Shown here: piece by piece, positions 48,554 to 58,478 of the stretch
How positions within the stretch are numbered: the stretch's first letter is position 1
Layout: each line of letters begins with the position of its first letter
Assembly: GCF_000308835.1 (NCBI RefSeq)
Contig: NZ_BAGN01000421.1
Span: 1-64,000 of the forward strand
Direction: 5' to 3'
DNA from: Nocardia vinacea NBRC 16497
GTDB taxonomy: Bacteria > Actinomycetota > Actinomycetes > Mycobacteriales > Mycobacteriaceae
Length of the DNA: 64,000 bases
Notes under the pieces: model-generated
What the model was told of the DNA's origin: nothing
Seen by the model: only the letters and a program-made list of their open reading frames with translations
Databases searched by the model: none
Made by a program: the position numbers and the translations under genes

Positions 48554-49846
48554 TCAGATGCCCAATTTACGGTCGAGTAGTCGTAATTGTGTCTTTACCT
48601 GGGCATACAGTGAGGATTGACGATCCAGCGAGGAGAGGTAGGCGGTCCACGCCGCAACATCCTCGCGCCCGTCGGCCGAACCGGTCCAGCGGGCGAGCAG
48701 GCGACGATCACCGGCCGTCAGCAGGGCCGCGCGCAGGCGTCCACGCAATTCGACGCGCAATTCGGCGATGCCCGGTGCGAGCGAGCGGGGCAGGATCGGG
48801 CCGGGATAGGCGCGCAAGGCCGCCGAGGTATCGCCGCGCGCGAGTGCACGCCGAACCTCGTCGACATCGGTATCGAGATCCATCAGCAGCCGATACGGGC
48901 GGGAGCCGAGACCATTGGCGCCCAACATCTTTCGCACTCGCGACATCTCCGCGCGCACCGTAACCGGATCAAGCTCGGATTCGTCGAGCAGCATGGCGAG
49001 ATGGTCGGCGCTCAGTCCCTCCGGGTAATTGGTCAGCAGCAACAGGATTTCGGCATGGCGCTGCGATAAGCGGATGCGCTCACCATCGCGGATCAGGGAC
49101 GGCCGGGCCGGGCCGAGTGCCTCGAGGCGTGCCGTCGTCGACGCGAGCGGTCTCGGCGCGTCGAGCATGAGCAGCCGCAGTTCGGATTCCGCGGCCGATA
49201 CCGTCGCTCGGATCAGTGACAACACTTCGGGTGCCGCCACGCGGGGTCCGCCCGTGATATCGATGGCGCCGATGATCCGGCCGCTGCGCGGATCATGTAC
49301 GGGCGCAGCGGAACAACTCCATTCGTGCACCACGCGACTGAAGTGTTCGGCCCCGAAGATCTGCACATGGTGATCGAGGGCGAGTGCGGTGCCGGGTGCA
49401 TTGGTGCCGACTCGGTCCTCACTCCAGTCCGCACCCTCGACGAAATTCATGGCCAGCGCCCGGTCCTTGACCTTCGAATCGCCCTCCACCCACAGCAATC
49501 GGCCCTCGGCATCGCTGATCGCGACGAGCAGTCCGGCCTCGGCGGCATCCTCGACCAGCAGTTTGCGCACTACCGGTCGGATGAGCGCGGTCGGATGCGT
49601 GGCCCGATACCGTTGCAGTTCAAGACCATCGAGGTCGACACCGGCGCCGAAGCGATCCGGATCGACGCCGTTGCCGCGGCTGCGCCGCCAGGAATCCAGC
49701 ACCACCGGGCGCACCGGATCGATCGGCAGCTGCTCGTCGCCTTCGATGAAGCAGCGATGCGCACAGGACACCTGTCGCGCCAATTGCGCGAGGTCGTCCT
49801 CCGGTCGAACGGCCACCCAGGGGTTGCCGTGCGCTGCTGTGCTCAA
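48554..49846 (-). CDS. GAF-domain transcriptional regulator (AcoR N-terminal type)
   Basis: A 430-aa regulator whose N-terminal half resembles AcoR-family sigma-54 activators: SWRRSRGNGVDPD, a GAF domain with EGADWSEDRVGTNAPGTAL, then WSCSAAPVHDP. The central AAA+ domain is missing. Instead a winged-helix domain (about 260-335: RLSQRHAEILLLLTNYPEGLSADHLAMLL) provides DNA binding, the form typical of actinomycetes, which lack sigma-54. It probably senses an alcohol or aldehyde and drives the adjacent dehydrogenase. The start is an unusual TTG at 49846, supported by GAAGGA six bases upstream. Confidence 0.86.
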   Translation of the reverse strand: MSTAAHGNPWVAVRPEDDLAQLARQVSCAHRCFIEGDEQLPIDPVRPVVLDSWRRSRGNGVDPDRFGAGVDLDGLELQRYRATHPTALIRPVVRKLLVEDAAEAGLLVAISDAEGRLLWVEGDSKVKDRALAMNFVEGADWSEDRVGTNAPGTALALDHHVQIFGAEHFSRVVHEWSCSAAPVHDPRSGRIIGAIDITGGPRVAAPEVLSLIRATVSAAESELRLLMLDAPRPLASTTARLEALGPARPSLIRDGERIRLSQRHAEILLLLTNYPEGLSADHLAMLLDESELDPVTVRAEMSRVRKMLGANGLGSRPYRLLMDLDTDVDEVRRALARGDTSAALRAYPGPILPRSLAPGIAELRVELRGRLRAALLTAGDRRLLARWTGSADGREDVAAWTAYLSSLDRQSSLYAQVKTQLRLLDRKLGI

Positions 49847-50038
49847 TCGGTGTCCTTCGTGTGTCGCCCCTACCTACTGTAATGCCGGTCACATGTCGTA
49901 TAGCCAAGGGTGGGGCGCTCGGTACGCGCGGACCGGGCAGTCAACGTAGTCTGACTCTGCTCTGCGCAGGCGGCACGGATGCGCCTGCGGTCGCGCACCA
50001 TGCTCATCGCTTCTGCACAACGACTGGAGTCACGTCTC

Positions 50039-51301
50039 TTGACCACGCCAGAGTCGGCAACCACCACCACCCGCCCGTTCCCTGTCGCGCACGGATCGCC
50101 GATCGATACCGACGGCCCCCGAATCTCGTTATTCTCAGCGGAATTCGCCGCGAACCCGCATGACGCCTACCGCGAGATGCGCGAGAGATACGGTTCGCTG
50201 GTGCCGGTGGAGTTGGCGCCCGGGGTACCTGCGACCCTGGTGATCGGTTACTACACCGCGCTGCAGATCCTCAATGATCCCGACCATTTTCCGCACGATT
50301 CGCGAACCTGGCAGAAAGGTGTTCCCGAGGAATGCCCGGTGCGGCCGATGCTCGAATGGCGTCCGGCGGCGATTCGTTCCACCGGCCTCGAGCACGCCCG
50401 CTACCGGGAGGCGACCGTGGCCGGTCTCGGTCTCGTCGACCTGTTCGCGTTGCATTCCACCGTGGAGAAGATCGCGATTCCGCTGATCAACACGTTCTGT
50501 GAGGACGGATCGGCGGATCTGGTCGGGCAGTACGCATTACCGCTGTCGTTCGCGGTGATCAACGCAATGCTCGGTTGCCCGCAGGAGATCGGCCAGCGTG
50601 CCGCGACTGGTATGGCGGCCATGATGGAGGGTGCGGATGCGGCCGTCGAGGGCGGCAAAATGGTCGCCGATGCGATGTTCGAACTAGTCTGCCTCAAGCG
50701 CGACCAACCGGCCGACGATATCGTCTCCGGGCTGCTCGCCCATCCGGCAAACCTCGACGACGCCGAGATGATCCACCAGGTCCTCAGCCTGTACGGCGCC
50801 GGAATGGAACCGACGCAGAATCTGATCGTCAATACGCTGCGCCTGATGCTGACCGACGACCGGTTCGGTGGTGGCATTCTCGGCGGCACCCTATCCACGC
50901 GCGACGCGTTGGACGAGGTGCTGTTCACCGATCCACCGCTATCGAACTACTGCATCACCTTCCCGAAGCAGCCGGTCCTGATCGAGGGCTCGTGGCTGCC
51001 CGCGCACCAGCCGGTCGTCATCAGCATGACCGGCTGCAATAACGATCCCGCGATCACCACCGGCGCGTACACCGACAACAGCTCCCACCTGGCGTGGAGT
51101 GTCGGTCCGCATGCCTGCCCCGCCCGCTCGATCGCGACCCTGATCGCGCAGGACGCGATCGATCAACTGCTGGACGCCCTACCGGAAATGAGGCTGGCCA
51201 TTCCCGTCGAAGAATTGGAATGGCGACCGGGGCCGTTCCACCGTGCGGTGGTCGCCCTCCCCGTTGGATTCCCCAAATCCCCTCCGCTGCAAGTCTTCTG
51301 A
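50039..51301 (+). CDS. Cytochrome P450 lacking the ExxR arginine (CYP157-like)
   Basis: A 420-aa P450. The heme-binding loop is WSVGPHACPAR with Cys360 as thiolate ligand, and the I-helix has YGAGMEPTQN in place of AGxDT. The K-helix ExxR motif, nearly universal in P450s, reads EVLF at 293-296, so the arginine is replaced by Phe. This, the MTGCNNDPA segment and the WRPGPFHRAV ending resemble the CYP157 group that accompanies conservons in Streptomyces. No conservon genes are nearby. I start at TTG 50039 (GGAG upstream, giving TTPESATTT); the frame is open from 49979. Confidence 0.85.
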   Translation: MTTPESATTTTRPFPVAHGSPIDTDGPRISLFSAEFAANPHDAYREMRERYGSLVPVELAPGVPATLVIGYYTALQILNDPDHFPHDSRTWQKGVPEECPVRPMLEWRPAAIRSTGLEHARYREATVAGLGLVDLFALHSTVEKIAIPLINTFCEDGSADLVGQYALPLSFAVINAMLGCPQEIGQRAATGMAAMMEGADAAVEGGKMVADAMFELVCLKRDQPADDIVSGLLAHPANLDDAEMIHQVLSLYGAGMEPTQNLIVNTLRLMLTDDRFGGGILGGTLSTRDALDEVLFTDPPLSNYCITFPKQPVLIEGSWLPAHQPVVISMTGCNNDPAITTGAYTDNSSHLAWSVGPHACPARSIATLIAQDAIDQLLDALPEMRLAIPVEELEWRPGPFHRAVVALPVGFPKSPPLQVF

Positions 51302-51607
51302 CGCTCACTCGGGTGCGATGGAGATCGCGTCGGTGCGTCGGGCTGTGCTGGTGAGGCCAGATCGTTTGTCCGGCAAGGGCATTCGGGTGTGCCAGGGTAT
51401 TTCGCGTCCATGACCGGGACCGCAACGCCGCCAACAATATTCTCGTGGCGGTACGTGCGGGGAGAATAAACACCCGCACAGGCCTGAGACGACGTCAATA
51501 CTTCTGATTCGGAGACCGGGCGCGTATCATTTTTCCTACCCGGACGAACGTCCACTGGACAGGGTTCGACGCGCCCGGACCCGCGATTCGCAGCTGTGGA
51601 CAGTGTT
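51302..51607. other. Intergenic region between P450 and amidase
   Basis: About 300 bases without a coding frame. CCGCCA and TGGCGG around 51430-51455 could form a weak hairpin ending the P450 transcript. No other structure was identified. Confidence 0.4.
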
Positions 51608-53026
51608 ATGGCCGATCGAATACACGCATTCTCCGATGACGTCCTGGCCGACCATGATGCCGTCGCTTTGGCGGCCATGGTCCGGTCGGGGGCGGTGAGT
51701 CCGAAGGAATTGGCCCGCGCGGCGATCGACCGGGCGGCGCTGGTGGAGCCGCAGCTCAATGCCATCGCGTACTCGAGTGTCGAGCGGCCGCGATACGCGT
51801 CGGAGCGCACCGGCGCCTGGTATGGCGTTCCGACGTTCGTCAAGGACAATGCCGATGTCGCTGGCATGCCGACCAACCAGGGCAGCGCCGCATTCGTGGC
51901 CCGTCCCGCCGCTCGCGACGACGCCTACACCGCGCAGCTCCTCAGCACCGGGGTGACGGTACTCGGCAAATCACGGATGCCGGAGTTCGGCTTGAACCCG
52001 ACGACCGAATTCCAAGCCGCCGAGCCGACCAGGAATCCGTGGAATCCGGAGTATTCGATCGGGGGATCCTCCGGCGGTTCGGCCGCCATGGTCGCGGCCG
52101 GTGTCGTACCGGTCGCCCATGGCAATGACGGCGGGGGATCGTTGCGGATTCCGGCCGCATGCGCCGGACTGGTCGCACTGAAGGCGAGCCGATATCGACA
52201 CCTGGACAACGCACTGGACAAGTACCTGCCGATAAAACTCATCTCCGAGGGCGTGTTGACCAGGACGGTCCGCGATACCGCCGCGTATACCGCCGCCGCC
52301 GAACGGTATTGGCGGAATCCGGATCTCGTGCCGATCGGCGAAGTGCACGGCCCGGCCGACCGCCGCCTGCGTATCGGACTGCTGACCACCTCCGGTACCG
52401 GTGCCGAACCCGATGCCGAAACACGCGGCACGGTCGAATTCGCGGCCAAGCTGCTCGAACACTTCGGACATCACATCGAGCCGATGGCGGTCCCCTTCCC
52501 GCTCCACCTCGCCGACGACTTCCTGTTGTACTGGGCGTTCCTGGCCCATATGTCGGCGATCGGCGGCAAGATCCTGCACGGCAGGTCATTCGATCGCCAT
52601 GCGCTCGACGATCTCACGCGCGGTCTCGGCCGCTATCACCGTGAGCGCATCCTGCGCACTCCGGCCGCGCTCTACCGGCTGCGCCGGGCGAACCGGATCT
52701 ACGCCGAGGTCTTCACGCGGTACGAGCTCGTCCTTTCGCCGGTGGTCACCCATGTGGTTCCGCCGCTGGGCTATCTCGATCCGAAGGTGCCCTCCGAAGA
52801 GCTGATCGAGCGGCTGCGGACATATGTGGGCTACACCCCGATCGGCAATGTGACCGGGGCGCCCGCCCTATCGATGCCGATGCGCATCGGCTCCAGCGGT
52901 GTCCCGATCGGTGTCATGTGCAGCGCGGCCTACGGCGACGAGCGCACATTGCTGGAGATCGGGTACCTGCTGGAAGCAGAGAATCCGCTGCCACGGATCG
53001 ACGCGGAGCCCACTACGCACGACTGA
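51608..53026 (+). CDS. Amidase signature family hydrolase
   Basis: A 472-aa amidase signature enzyme with the Ser-cisSer-Lys triad: Lys in FVKDNAD (about 78), Ser in the glycine-rich SIGGSSGGSAAMVAAG (about 150-165) and the GNDGGGSLRIPAA loop holding the nucleophile. It hydrolyses an amide (or ester) of unknown identity. ATG 51608 has GGACAG upstream; GTG 51596 would add four residues. It ends six bases before the stop of the convergent MetE-like gene. Confidence 0.9.
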   Translation: MADRIHAFSDDVLADHDAVALAAMVRSGAVSPKELARAAIDRAALVEPQLNAIAYSSVERPRYASERTGAWYGVPTFVKDNADVAGMPTNQGSAAFVARPAARDDAYTAQLLSTGVTVLGKSRMPEFGLNPTTEFQAAEPTRNPWNPEYSIGGSSGGSAAMVAAGVVPVAHGNDGGGSLRIPAACAGLVALKASRYRHLDNALDKYLPIKLISEGVLTRTVRDTAAYTAAAERYWRNPDLVPIGEVHGPADRRLRIGLLTTSGTGAEPDAETRGTVEFAAKLLEHFGHHIEPMAVPFPLHLADDFLLYWAFLAHMSAIGGKILHGRSFDRHALDDLTRGLGRYHRERILRTPAALYRLRRANRIYAEVFTRYELVLSPVVTHVVPPLGYLDPKVPSEELIERLRTYVGYTPIGNVTGAPALSMPMRIGSSGVPIGVMCSAAYGDERTLLEIGYLLEAENPLPRIDAEPTTHD

Positions 53027-53032
53027 TCGCAT

Positions 53033-54097
53033 TCAGACGCCGAGTTCGGCGGCTGCCAGGGCCGTCCCTTCGATGCGGGCGCGGACCTTGGCGAAGGCGA
53101 TATCGCGGGAGGTGGAGGTGTCATCGGCGAACGGGGAAAAGCCGCAGTCGTCGCAGGTACCGAGACGGTCGACGGGCAGGTAGCGGGCAGCGTCGAGGAC
53201 GCGGTCGCGGACCTGCTCCGGGGTTTCGACCTGCGGGTCGATGGGATCGGTTACGCCGATGAAGATTCGGGCGTCGGCGGGCAGGTATTCGGCGATGAGG
53301 GCCAGGATCTTGTCGGGGTCGGACTCGCTGGCGAGTTGCACGTAGAACGCACCGACCCTGAGCTGCAACAGTTTCGGCAGCAGTGCGGCGTAGTCGATGT
53401 CGAGACTGTGGGTGGAGTCCTGATCGCCGCCGGGGCAGGTGTGCACGCCGATCCGGGCGCGCTCAGTATCCGAAAAGCGTTCCAGCACCGAGTTGTTCAG
53501 CTCGATGAAGCTGTCGAGGACGCCGCCGCTCGGATCGAGCTTGAGCGAGAGTCGGCCCTCGGTGAAATCCAGCTGCACCGAGTGCGCGCCCGCGTCGAGG
53601 CAGCCGCGAATATCCTTTTCGGCCTCGTCGGCCAGATCGGCCAGGAATGCCTCGCGGGCATAGCCTTCGATGCCGTCGGCCGGATAGAGCAGACTCAGCG
53701 CCGACGGCGCGATCACCGCCTGCTTCACCGGGACTGGTGAATGTTGTTGCGCCGCACGCAGATACTGCTCCGCGTAGGTCTGGTAGCGGAACGGTCCCGT
53801 GGTGAGCCTGGGTAATTGCCGCTGATGTCCATCGGCGAAGGGGATCACCGCGCCGTCGGGTGCCAGCCCGGCCATTCCGGTGAGGGGATAGGTGGCGAAA
53901 CTCGGTTTTGTCTGCTCACCGTCGGTGACGACCGGTGAGCCGAGGGCGGCCAGTTCGTCGATGGTTTCGGTGACCGCGCGCGCCTGGAGTTCAGCGAGTG
54001 CGGACGCGTCCAGTTCGCCGGAGTCGTGGGCGACCATGGCGGCCAGCAGGTTGGGGGAACGAGGAATACTGCCGATGGGCTCGGTGGGAATGCTCAC
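53033..54097 (-). CDS. MetE-like cobalamin-independent methionine synthase C-domain protein
   Basis: A 354-aa single-barrel protein of the UROD/MetE superfamily. Zinc-ligand-type residues are visible as HTCPGGD (His and Cys) and CDDCGF near the C-terminus. It corresponds to the catalytic half of MetE without the N-terminal folate-binding barrel. Stand-alone members can methylate homocysteine from alternative donors or cleave/transfer alkylthiols; no donor is evident here. The ATG 54097 start gives SIPTEPIGSIPRSP, the family's usual beginning. Confidence 0.88.
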   Translation of the reverse strand: MSIPTEPIGSIPRSPNLLAAMVAHDSGELDASALAELQARAVTETIDELAALGSPVVTDGEQTKPSFATYPLTGMAGLAPDGAVIPFADGHQRQLPRLTTGPFRYQTYAEQYLRAAQQHSPVPVKQAVIAPSALSLLYPADGIEGYAREAFLADLADEAEKDIRGCLDAGAHSVQLDFTEGRLSLKLDPSGGVLDSFIELNNSVLERFSDTERARIGVHTCPGGDQDSTHSLDIDYAALLPKLLQLRVGAFYVQLASESDPDKILALIAEYLPADARIFIGVTDPIDPQVETPEQVRDRVLDAARYLPVDRLGTCDDCGFSPFADDTSTSRDIAFAKVRARIEGTALAAAELGV

Positions 54098-54204
54098 GCG
54101 GCGAGTGTAGGTGGATCTTCGATTTGCAAGACCCGAATTGATTGACCCGGTTCAGAAATCGAAAGGTCTGGCGGGAGGCGGGGTTCGGATGTTTCGATCA
54201 TGGT

Positions 54205-54660
54205 ATGACCGATGACAGCGAGGTGCCACGCATTGTTTCCGCCAGCCGGGAGATCGCGGCCGGCGCGGATGAGATCTTCGAATTGATCGCCGATCCCGCG
54301 CAACAGCCGCGGTGGGACGGCAACGACAACCTGGCCGAAGCCCCGGCGGGCCAACGTGTCAAGGAAGTCGGCGAGGTCTTCGCCATGACGACCACCAGGG
54401 GTCATATCCGCGAGAATCACATCGTGGAGTTCGAAGAGGGTCGCCGGATCGCCTGGCTGCCTGCGGAACCGGCGAGCGAACCGCCGGGCCACCTGTGGCG
54501 CTGGGAGCTCGAGCCGGTGGACGCGGTGCACACTCGGGTCACGCATACCTACGACTGGTCGCGATTGACCGACGAGAATCGGCTCCCGCGTGCCCGTGCC
54601 ACCACCTCCGACAAACTCCAAGCGTCCATCGACCGACTCGCGGCCATCGCCGAAGGGTAG
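54205..54660 (+). CDS. SRPBCC family protein
   Basis: A 151-aa START/polyketide-cyclase-like (SRPBCC) protein: SASREIAAGADEIFELIADPAQQPRWDG, HIVEFEEGRRIAW and the C-terminal amphipathic helix LQASIDRLAAIAEG. The fold makes a hydrophobic ligand cavity; it is probably a lipid or small-aromatic binding protein. ATG 54205 is chosen because it begins just before the domain. Divergent from the MetE-like gene across 107 bases. Confidence 0.84.
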   Translation: MTDDSEVPRIVSASREIAAGADEIFELIADPAQQPRWDGNDNLAEAPAGQRVKEVGEVFAMTTTRGHIRENHIVEFEEGRRIAWLPAEPASEPPGHLWRWELEPVDAVHTRVTHTYDWSRLTDENRLPRARATTSDKLQASIDRLAAIAEG

Positions 54661-54707
54661 GCGTCTGCTGAACTTCGCTCGGTGCCGAAATCCCCAAGCA
54701 GACCGGC

Positions 54708-54818
54708 ATGCTCGCATCGCTCATCGAGGATGTCGATCCGATGCTTGCGATGCCGGACTGCCCGGGACGGAATCTAGGACAGCTGCTGCGCCACGTCGGC
54801 GGCTACCGCTGGGCGTGA
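54708..54818 (+). pseudogene. Truncated mycothiol-dependent maleylpyruvate isomerase-like (DinB) fragment
   Basis: A 36-codon frame reads SLIEDVDP... and CPGRNLGQLLRHVGGYRWA, then stops. CPGW-x-L-x-x-L-x-x-HVG-x-x-x-RWA is the hallmark N-terminal helix of actinobacterial maleylpyruvate isomerase/DinB-like proteins of about 200 aa, so only the first part survives. No ribosome site. Confidence 0.5.
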
Positions 54819-55002
54819 CACAGTTCGCCGACCGGTAGCCTTCCGGTGTGCAGACCGGGAATAGTTTCGGTGGCCGGACATTCGGCGACCAGGATCGCCT
54901 GCACCGCAGGCAAATGCGGCGGCATCCTACCGAGCACGCGCGGAATCGTCGCGACGGGAATATGCTCGAAGTAGCTAGCTGGTAGTTGTAATCGGGGTCG
55001 TC

Positions 55003-58000
55003 GTGTCGCATATCGATCCGCTTTCCACGCAACGCGACCTCACCTCAGGGTTCGCGGCAGAGCTGGCCGCCGCCGGGTTCACCGATGCCGCCGAGATCGG
55101 ACGTGGCGGATTCGGCGTTGTCTATCGGTGTGCCCAGCCCGCCCTCGAGCGCATGGTGGCGATCAAGGTGCTCACCGCCGACCTGGAATCGGAGAACCTC
55201 GAACGTTTCGTCCGCGAACAGCTCGCCATGGGCAAGCTGTCGGGTCATCCGAATATCGTCAGCGTTTTCGAGGTGGGCTCCACCGCGACCGGACGACCCT
55301 ACATCGTGATGCCCTACCACCCGCACGGCTCACTGGACACCCGTATCCAGGAGCACGGTCCGATCGGCTGGCAGGACGCACTGCACATCGGGGTGAAAAT
55401 CGCGGGCGCGCTGGAGACCGCGCACCGACGCGGCCTGCTGCACCGCGATGTGAAACCCGGCAATATCCTGCTCACCGAATACGGTGAACCGCAGCTGGCC
55501 GATTTCGGTATCGCCCGATTGGTCGGCGGCTTCGAGACGACCGCGGGCACGATCACCGGTTCACCCGCCTTCACTGCGCCCGAGGTGCTGCAGGGCCATG
55601 TCCCGGACGTGACCTCCGATATCTACAGCCTGGCCTCGACCCTGTTCTGCGCCAGCACCGGTCACGCGGTCTTCGAGCGACGCAACGGCGAGCAGTTGGT
55701 CGCCCAGTTCCTGCGCATCACCAAACAGCCGATACCAGATCTCGGCGAGGCGGGCCTGCCCCCGGACGTGACCGCCGCCATCGAAGAGGCAATGTCCCGC
55801 GAGCGCGCGCAACGGCCTTCCAGCGCAGCCGAATTCGGCGCACAACTGCGCGAGATCCAGGAGCGGCACGGTCTGTCGCCCGACGATATGCGGGTCCCGC
55901 TACCTGCCGCCGAACCCGTCGTACATCGGCTGTCACCGACGCCGACCTCCGGCCGCCGCCGCACCTCGGCGACGTCATCGACCATCACCCCACCCGTACC
56001 CGCCACCCGCTTGCGGCCGCCGGTGGCCAACCGTCCGCTGGTCGATCGTCAGCGCCTGATCGCACTGCTGCGCGATGGACGCAACCGCAGGCTCGCGGTC
56101 ATCCACGGCCCCACCGGATTCGGCAAAACCACCCTCGCCGCCCAATGGTGCGAGGCGCTGACCGCTGAGGGTGTCGCGGTGGCCTGGCTGACCGTCGATC
56201 ACGACGACAACAACGTCGTCTGGTTCCTTTCGCACCTGATCGAAGCCATTCGCGCCGCACGACCTTCGCTCGCGCGCGAGCTCGGTGAACTGCTCGAGGA
56301 GCACGGCGACGAATCCGAACGCTATGTGCTGACCTCGCTGATCAACGATATCGACCGGCGCGGTGAGGAACTCGTGGTCGTCATCGACGACTGGCACTGC
56401 GCCACCGATCCCGGCACCACCCGCGCATTGCGCTTTCTGCTCGAAGGTTGCAGTCCCACACTGCATCTGGTGATCACCAGCCGCAATCAGACGGGGCTGC
56501 CGATGAGTTCGATGCGAGCCCGCGACGAACTGGTCGAAATCGGCCCCACCGCATTGCGTTTCGACATCGCGGAGGCGTATACGTTCCTGGTCGAGCTGGG
56601 CGGACTGGATCTGGATCGCGCCGATATCGAAGATCTCACCGAATCCACCGAAGGCTGGGTAGCGGCACTGCAACTGGCGGCACTGTCATTGCGCGGCAGC
56701 GACGATCCCGGCGAGCTGATCAGCCATCTGACCGGTCGACACCACGCCATCAGCGAGTTCCTGGTCGAGAACGTCCTGGACACCCTCGAGCCCGGAATCC
56801 TCGACTTCATGGTGGCGACCTCGATCACGCCGCGAATCTGCGGTGAACTCGCCTCGGCGCTCACCGGCGTACCGGACGGGCAGGCGATGCTGGAGCAGAT
56901 CGAACAGCAGGATCTGTTCCTGCGCAAGCTCGATGACGGCAATTGGTTCCGCTATCACCATCTGTTCCAGGACTTCCTGCAGCAGCGGCTGGAACGCGAT
57001 CGGCCCGAACGGATCACCGAACTGCACCGGGTGGCCTCGCGGTGGTTGGCCGAGCATCGGCATGTCAGCGAGGCGGTCGATCACGCTCTGCTGGCCGGGG
57101 ACGAGCAGCGGGCCATCGAGATCGTCGAGCGGGACGGTATGTCGTTGCTCGAATACGGGCAGTTCGCCAGTCTCATCGGTCTGGTCAACAAGCTGCCCGC
57201 CACCATCATCGAAACCCATCCACGGCTGCAACTGGATCTGGCCTGGGCGAATATCCTGCTGCACCGAGCCGCACCGGCCGAACGTGCACTGCGCCTTGCG
57301 GAATCGACGCTGGATCTCGGTGAACTCGACTACGGCGGCACCGCGCGACTGCGGGCCGAAGCCGGTGTGGTTCATGCGGTGGTCGCGGTGCGCGCGGATG
57401 AGCTGGCCGGAGTCGAGGACATGCTGGCACCCTGCTTTTTCCGGGCCGAGGAACTGTCACCGTATGTGGTTGCGATCGGCGCAAATGTCGCTACCTTCAC
57501 CGCAGGCTATCGCTACGACTTCGACGAGGCGCTGCGCATCCAGGAGTGGTCCGCACCGTATATGCGCCAGAACAAGGGCTTCTACAACAATATTCACGGC
57601 CTGTGTTTTCTCGGGCTGGCCGCGAGCCTGCAACTCGACATCGCCAGTGCCGAACAGTACTTCCGCAAGGCGATGAAGGTGGCCAAGCAATCCGGTGGCA
57701 GCCATTCCTACGGCGCTCGGTTGGCCGGATCCCTGCTCGGCGAATTGCTATATGAGCGTGGGGAAGTCGCGGATGCGGAGCGACTGCTCGACGAGGGCTA
57801 CAAGCTGGGTCCCGAGGCGGGGGTCGTCGATTTCAAATTGGCGCGCTATGTCGTCGGGGCCCGTATCAAAGCATTGCGCGGTGATCGCGCGGCCGCGATT
57901 CGCCGATTGAACGAGGGTGCGCGAGTCGCGCGTGCGATGTCATTGCCGCGGCTGGGCGCCGAGGTCGAGAACGAGCGGCTGCGACTGGGATTGCCGCCGC

Positions 58001-58473
58001 ATCCGGAATTCGGTCCGCTGCCCGTTGTCGAATACGGAAACCGCCGCGAGCCGGTCGACCCGATCGACGAATTCACCGTACTGTACGAGGAATTCACCGC
58101 GATCCGGCTGCTGCTCGCCGCGGAAACACCGGAGAAGACCGAACTCGCCTGCGCATGGGCGCAGGAATGGGTTGATCTGCTCGAATCCGTCAAGCGGCCG
58201 AGGGAATTGCTGAAAGCACGCCGAATGTTGATCGCCTGCCTCGCCGCCGCAGGCCGCACCGATGCGGCAAAGACCTTGCTGGCCACGGTAACAGCCCAGT
58301 GCGCCGAACTCGGATCGGTCCGCTATCTGCTGGACGGGGGGCCACACGTCGTCGCCACACTCGCGGCCGTGTACGAAGATCAGCTCGCCGGACGCTGGCA
58401 TCCCGAATGGCCCGACGTGCCAACGGAATTCCTGCTCGCGTTGGTGAATGCCCATGCGACGCAACGAATCTGA
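55003..58473 (+). CDS. pknK: Serine/threonine kinase fused to a MalT-like ATPase (PknK family)
   Basis: A 1156-aa signalling protein. Kinase domain about 25-290: glycine loop GRGGFGVVY, Lys in VAIKVL, catalytic HRDVKPGNIL, DFGIARL, and activation segment to FTAPEVL. A linker (about 300-345) leads to a STAND/MalT-type ATPase with Walker A GPTGFGKTT near 370 and a Walker B-like VVVIDDWH near 457, then a long helical repeat region to the C-terminus. Unlike MalT/LAL proteins, no LuxR helix-turn-helix ends it, as in mycobacterial PknK, which regulates transcription through phosphorylation. The start is GTG 55003. Convergent with the GGDEF-EAL gene. Confidence 0.9.
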   Translation: MSHIDPLSTQRDLTSGFAAELAAAGFTDAAEIGRGGFGVVYRCAQPALERMVAIKVLTADLESENLERFVREQLAMGKLSGHPNIVSVFEVGSTATGRPYIVMPYHPHGSLDTRIQEHGPIGWQDALHIGVKIAGALETAHRRGLLHRDVKPGNILLTEYGEPQLADFGIARLVGGFETTAGTITGSPAFTAPEVLQGHVPDVTSDIYSLASTLFCASTGHAVFERRNGEQLVAQFLRITKQPIPDLGEAGLPPDVTAAIEEAMSRERAQRPSSAAEFGAQLREIQERHGLSPDDMRVPLPAAEPVVHRLSPTPTSGRRRTSATSSTITPPVPATRLRPPVANRPLVDRQRLIALLRDGRNRRLAVIHGPTGFGKTTLAAQWCEALTAEGVAVAWLTVDHDDNNVVWFLSHLIEAIRAARPSLARELGELLEEHGDESERYVLTSLINDIDRRGEELVVVIDDWHCATDPGTTRALRFLLEGCSPTLHLVITSRNQTGLPMSSMRARDELVEIGPTALRFDIAEAYTFLVELGGLDLDRADIEDLTESTEGWVAALQLAALSLRGSDDPGELISHLTGRHHAISEFLVENVLDTLEPGILDFMVATSITPRICGELASALTGVPDGQAMLEQIEQQDLFLRKLDDGNWFRYHHLFQDFLQQRLERDRPERITELHRVASRWLAEHRHVSEAVDHALLAGDEQRAIEIVERDGMSLLEYGQFASLIGLVNKLPATIIETHPRLQLDLAWANILLHRAAPAERALRLAESTLDLGELDYGGTARLRAEAGVVHAVVAVRADELAGVEDMLAPCFFRAEELSPYVVAIGANVATFTAGYRYDFDEALRIQEWSAPYMRQNKGFYNNIHGLCFLGLAASLQLDIASAEQYFRKAMKVAKQSGGSHSYGARLAGSLLGELLYERGEVADAERLLDEGYKLGPEAGVVDFKLARYVVGARIKALRGDRAAAIRRLNEGARVARAMSLPRLGAEVENERLRLGLPPHPEFGPLPVVEYGNRREPVDPIDEFTVLYEEFTAIRLLLAAETPEKTELACAWAQEWVDLLESVKRPRELLKARRMLIACLAAAGRTDAAKTLLATVTAQCAELGSVRYLLDGGPHVVATLAAVYEDQLAGRWHPEWPDVPTEFLLALVNAHATQRI

Positions 58474-58478
58474 TGCGA

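Noticed and set aside
54819..55002. Leftward frame reading PASYFEHIPVATIPRVLGRM as a separate gene
   Set aside because: Composition is protein-like, but there is no start codon or ribosome site and it overlaps the pknK leader; kept only as a possible gene relic.
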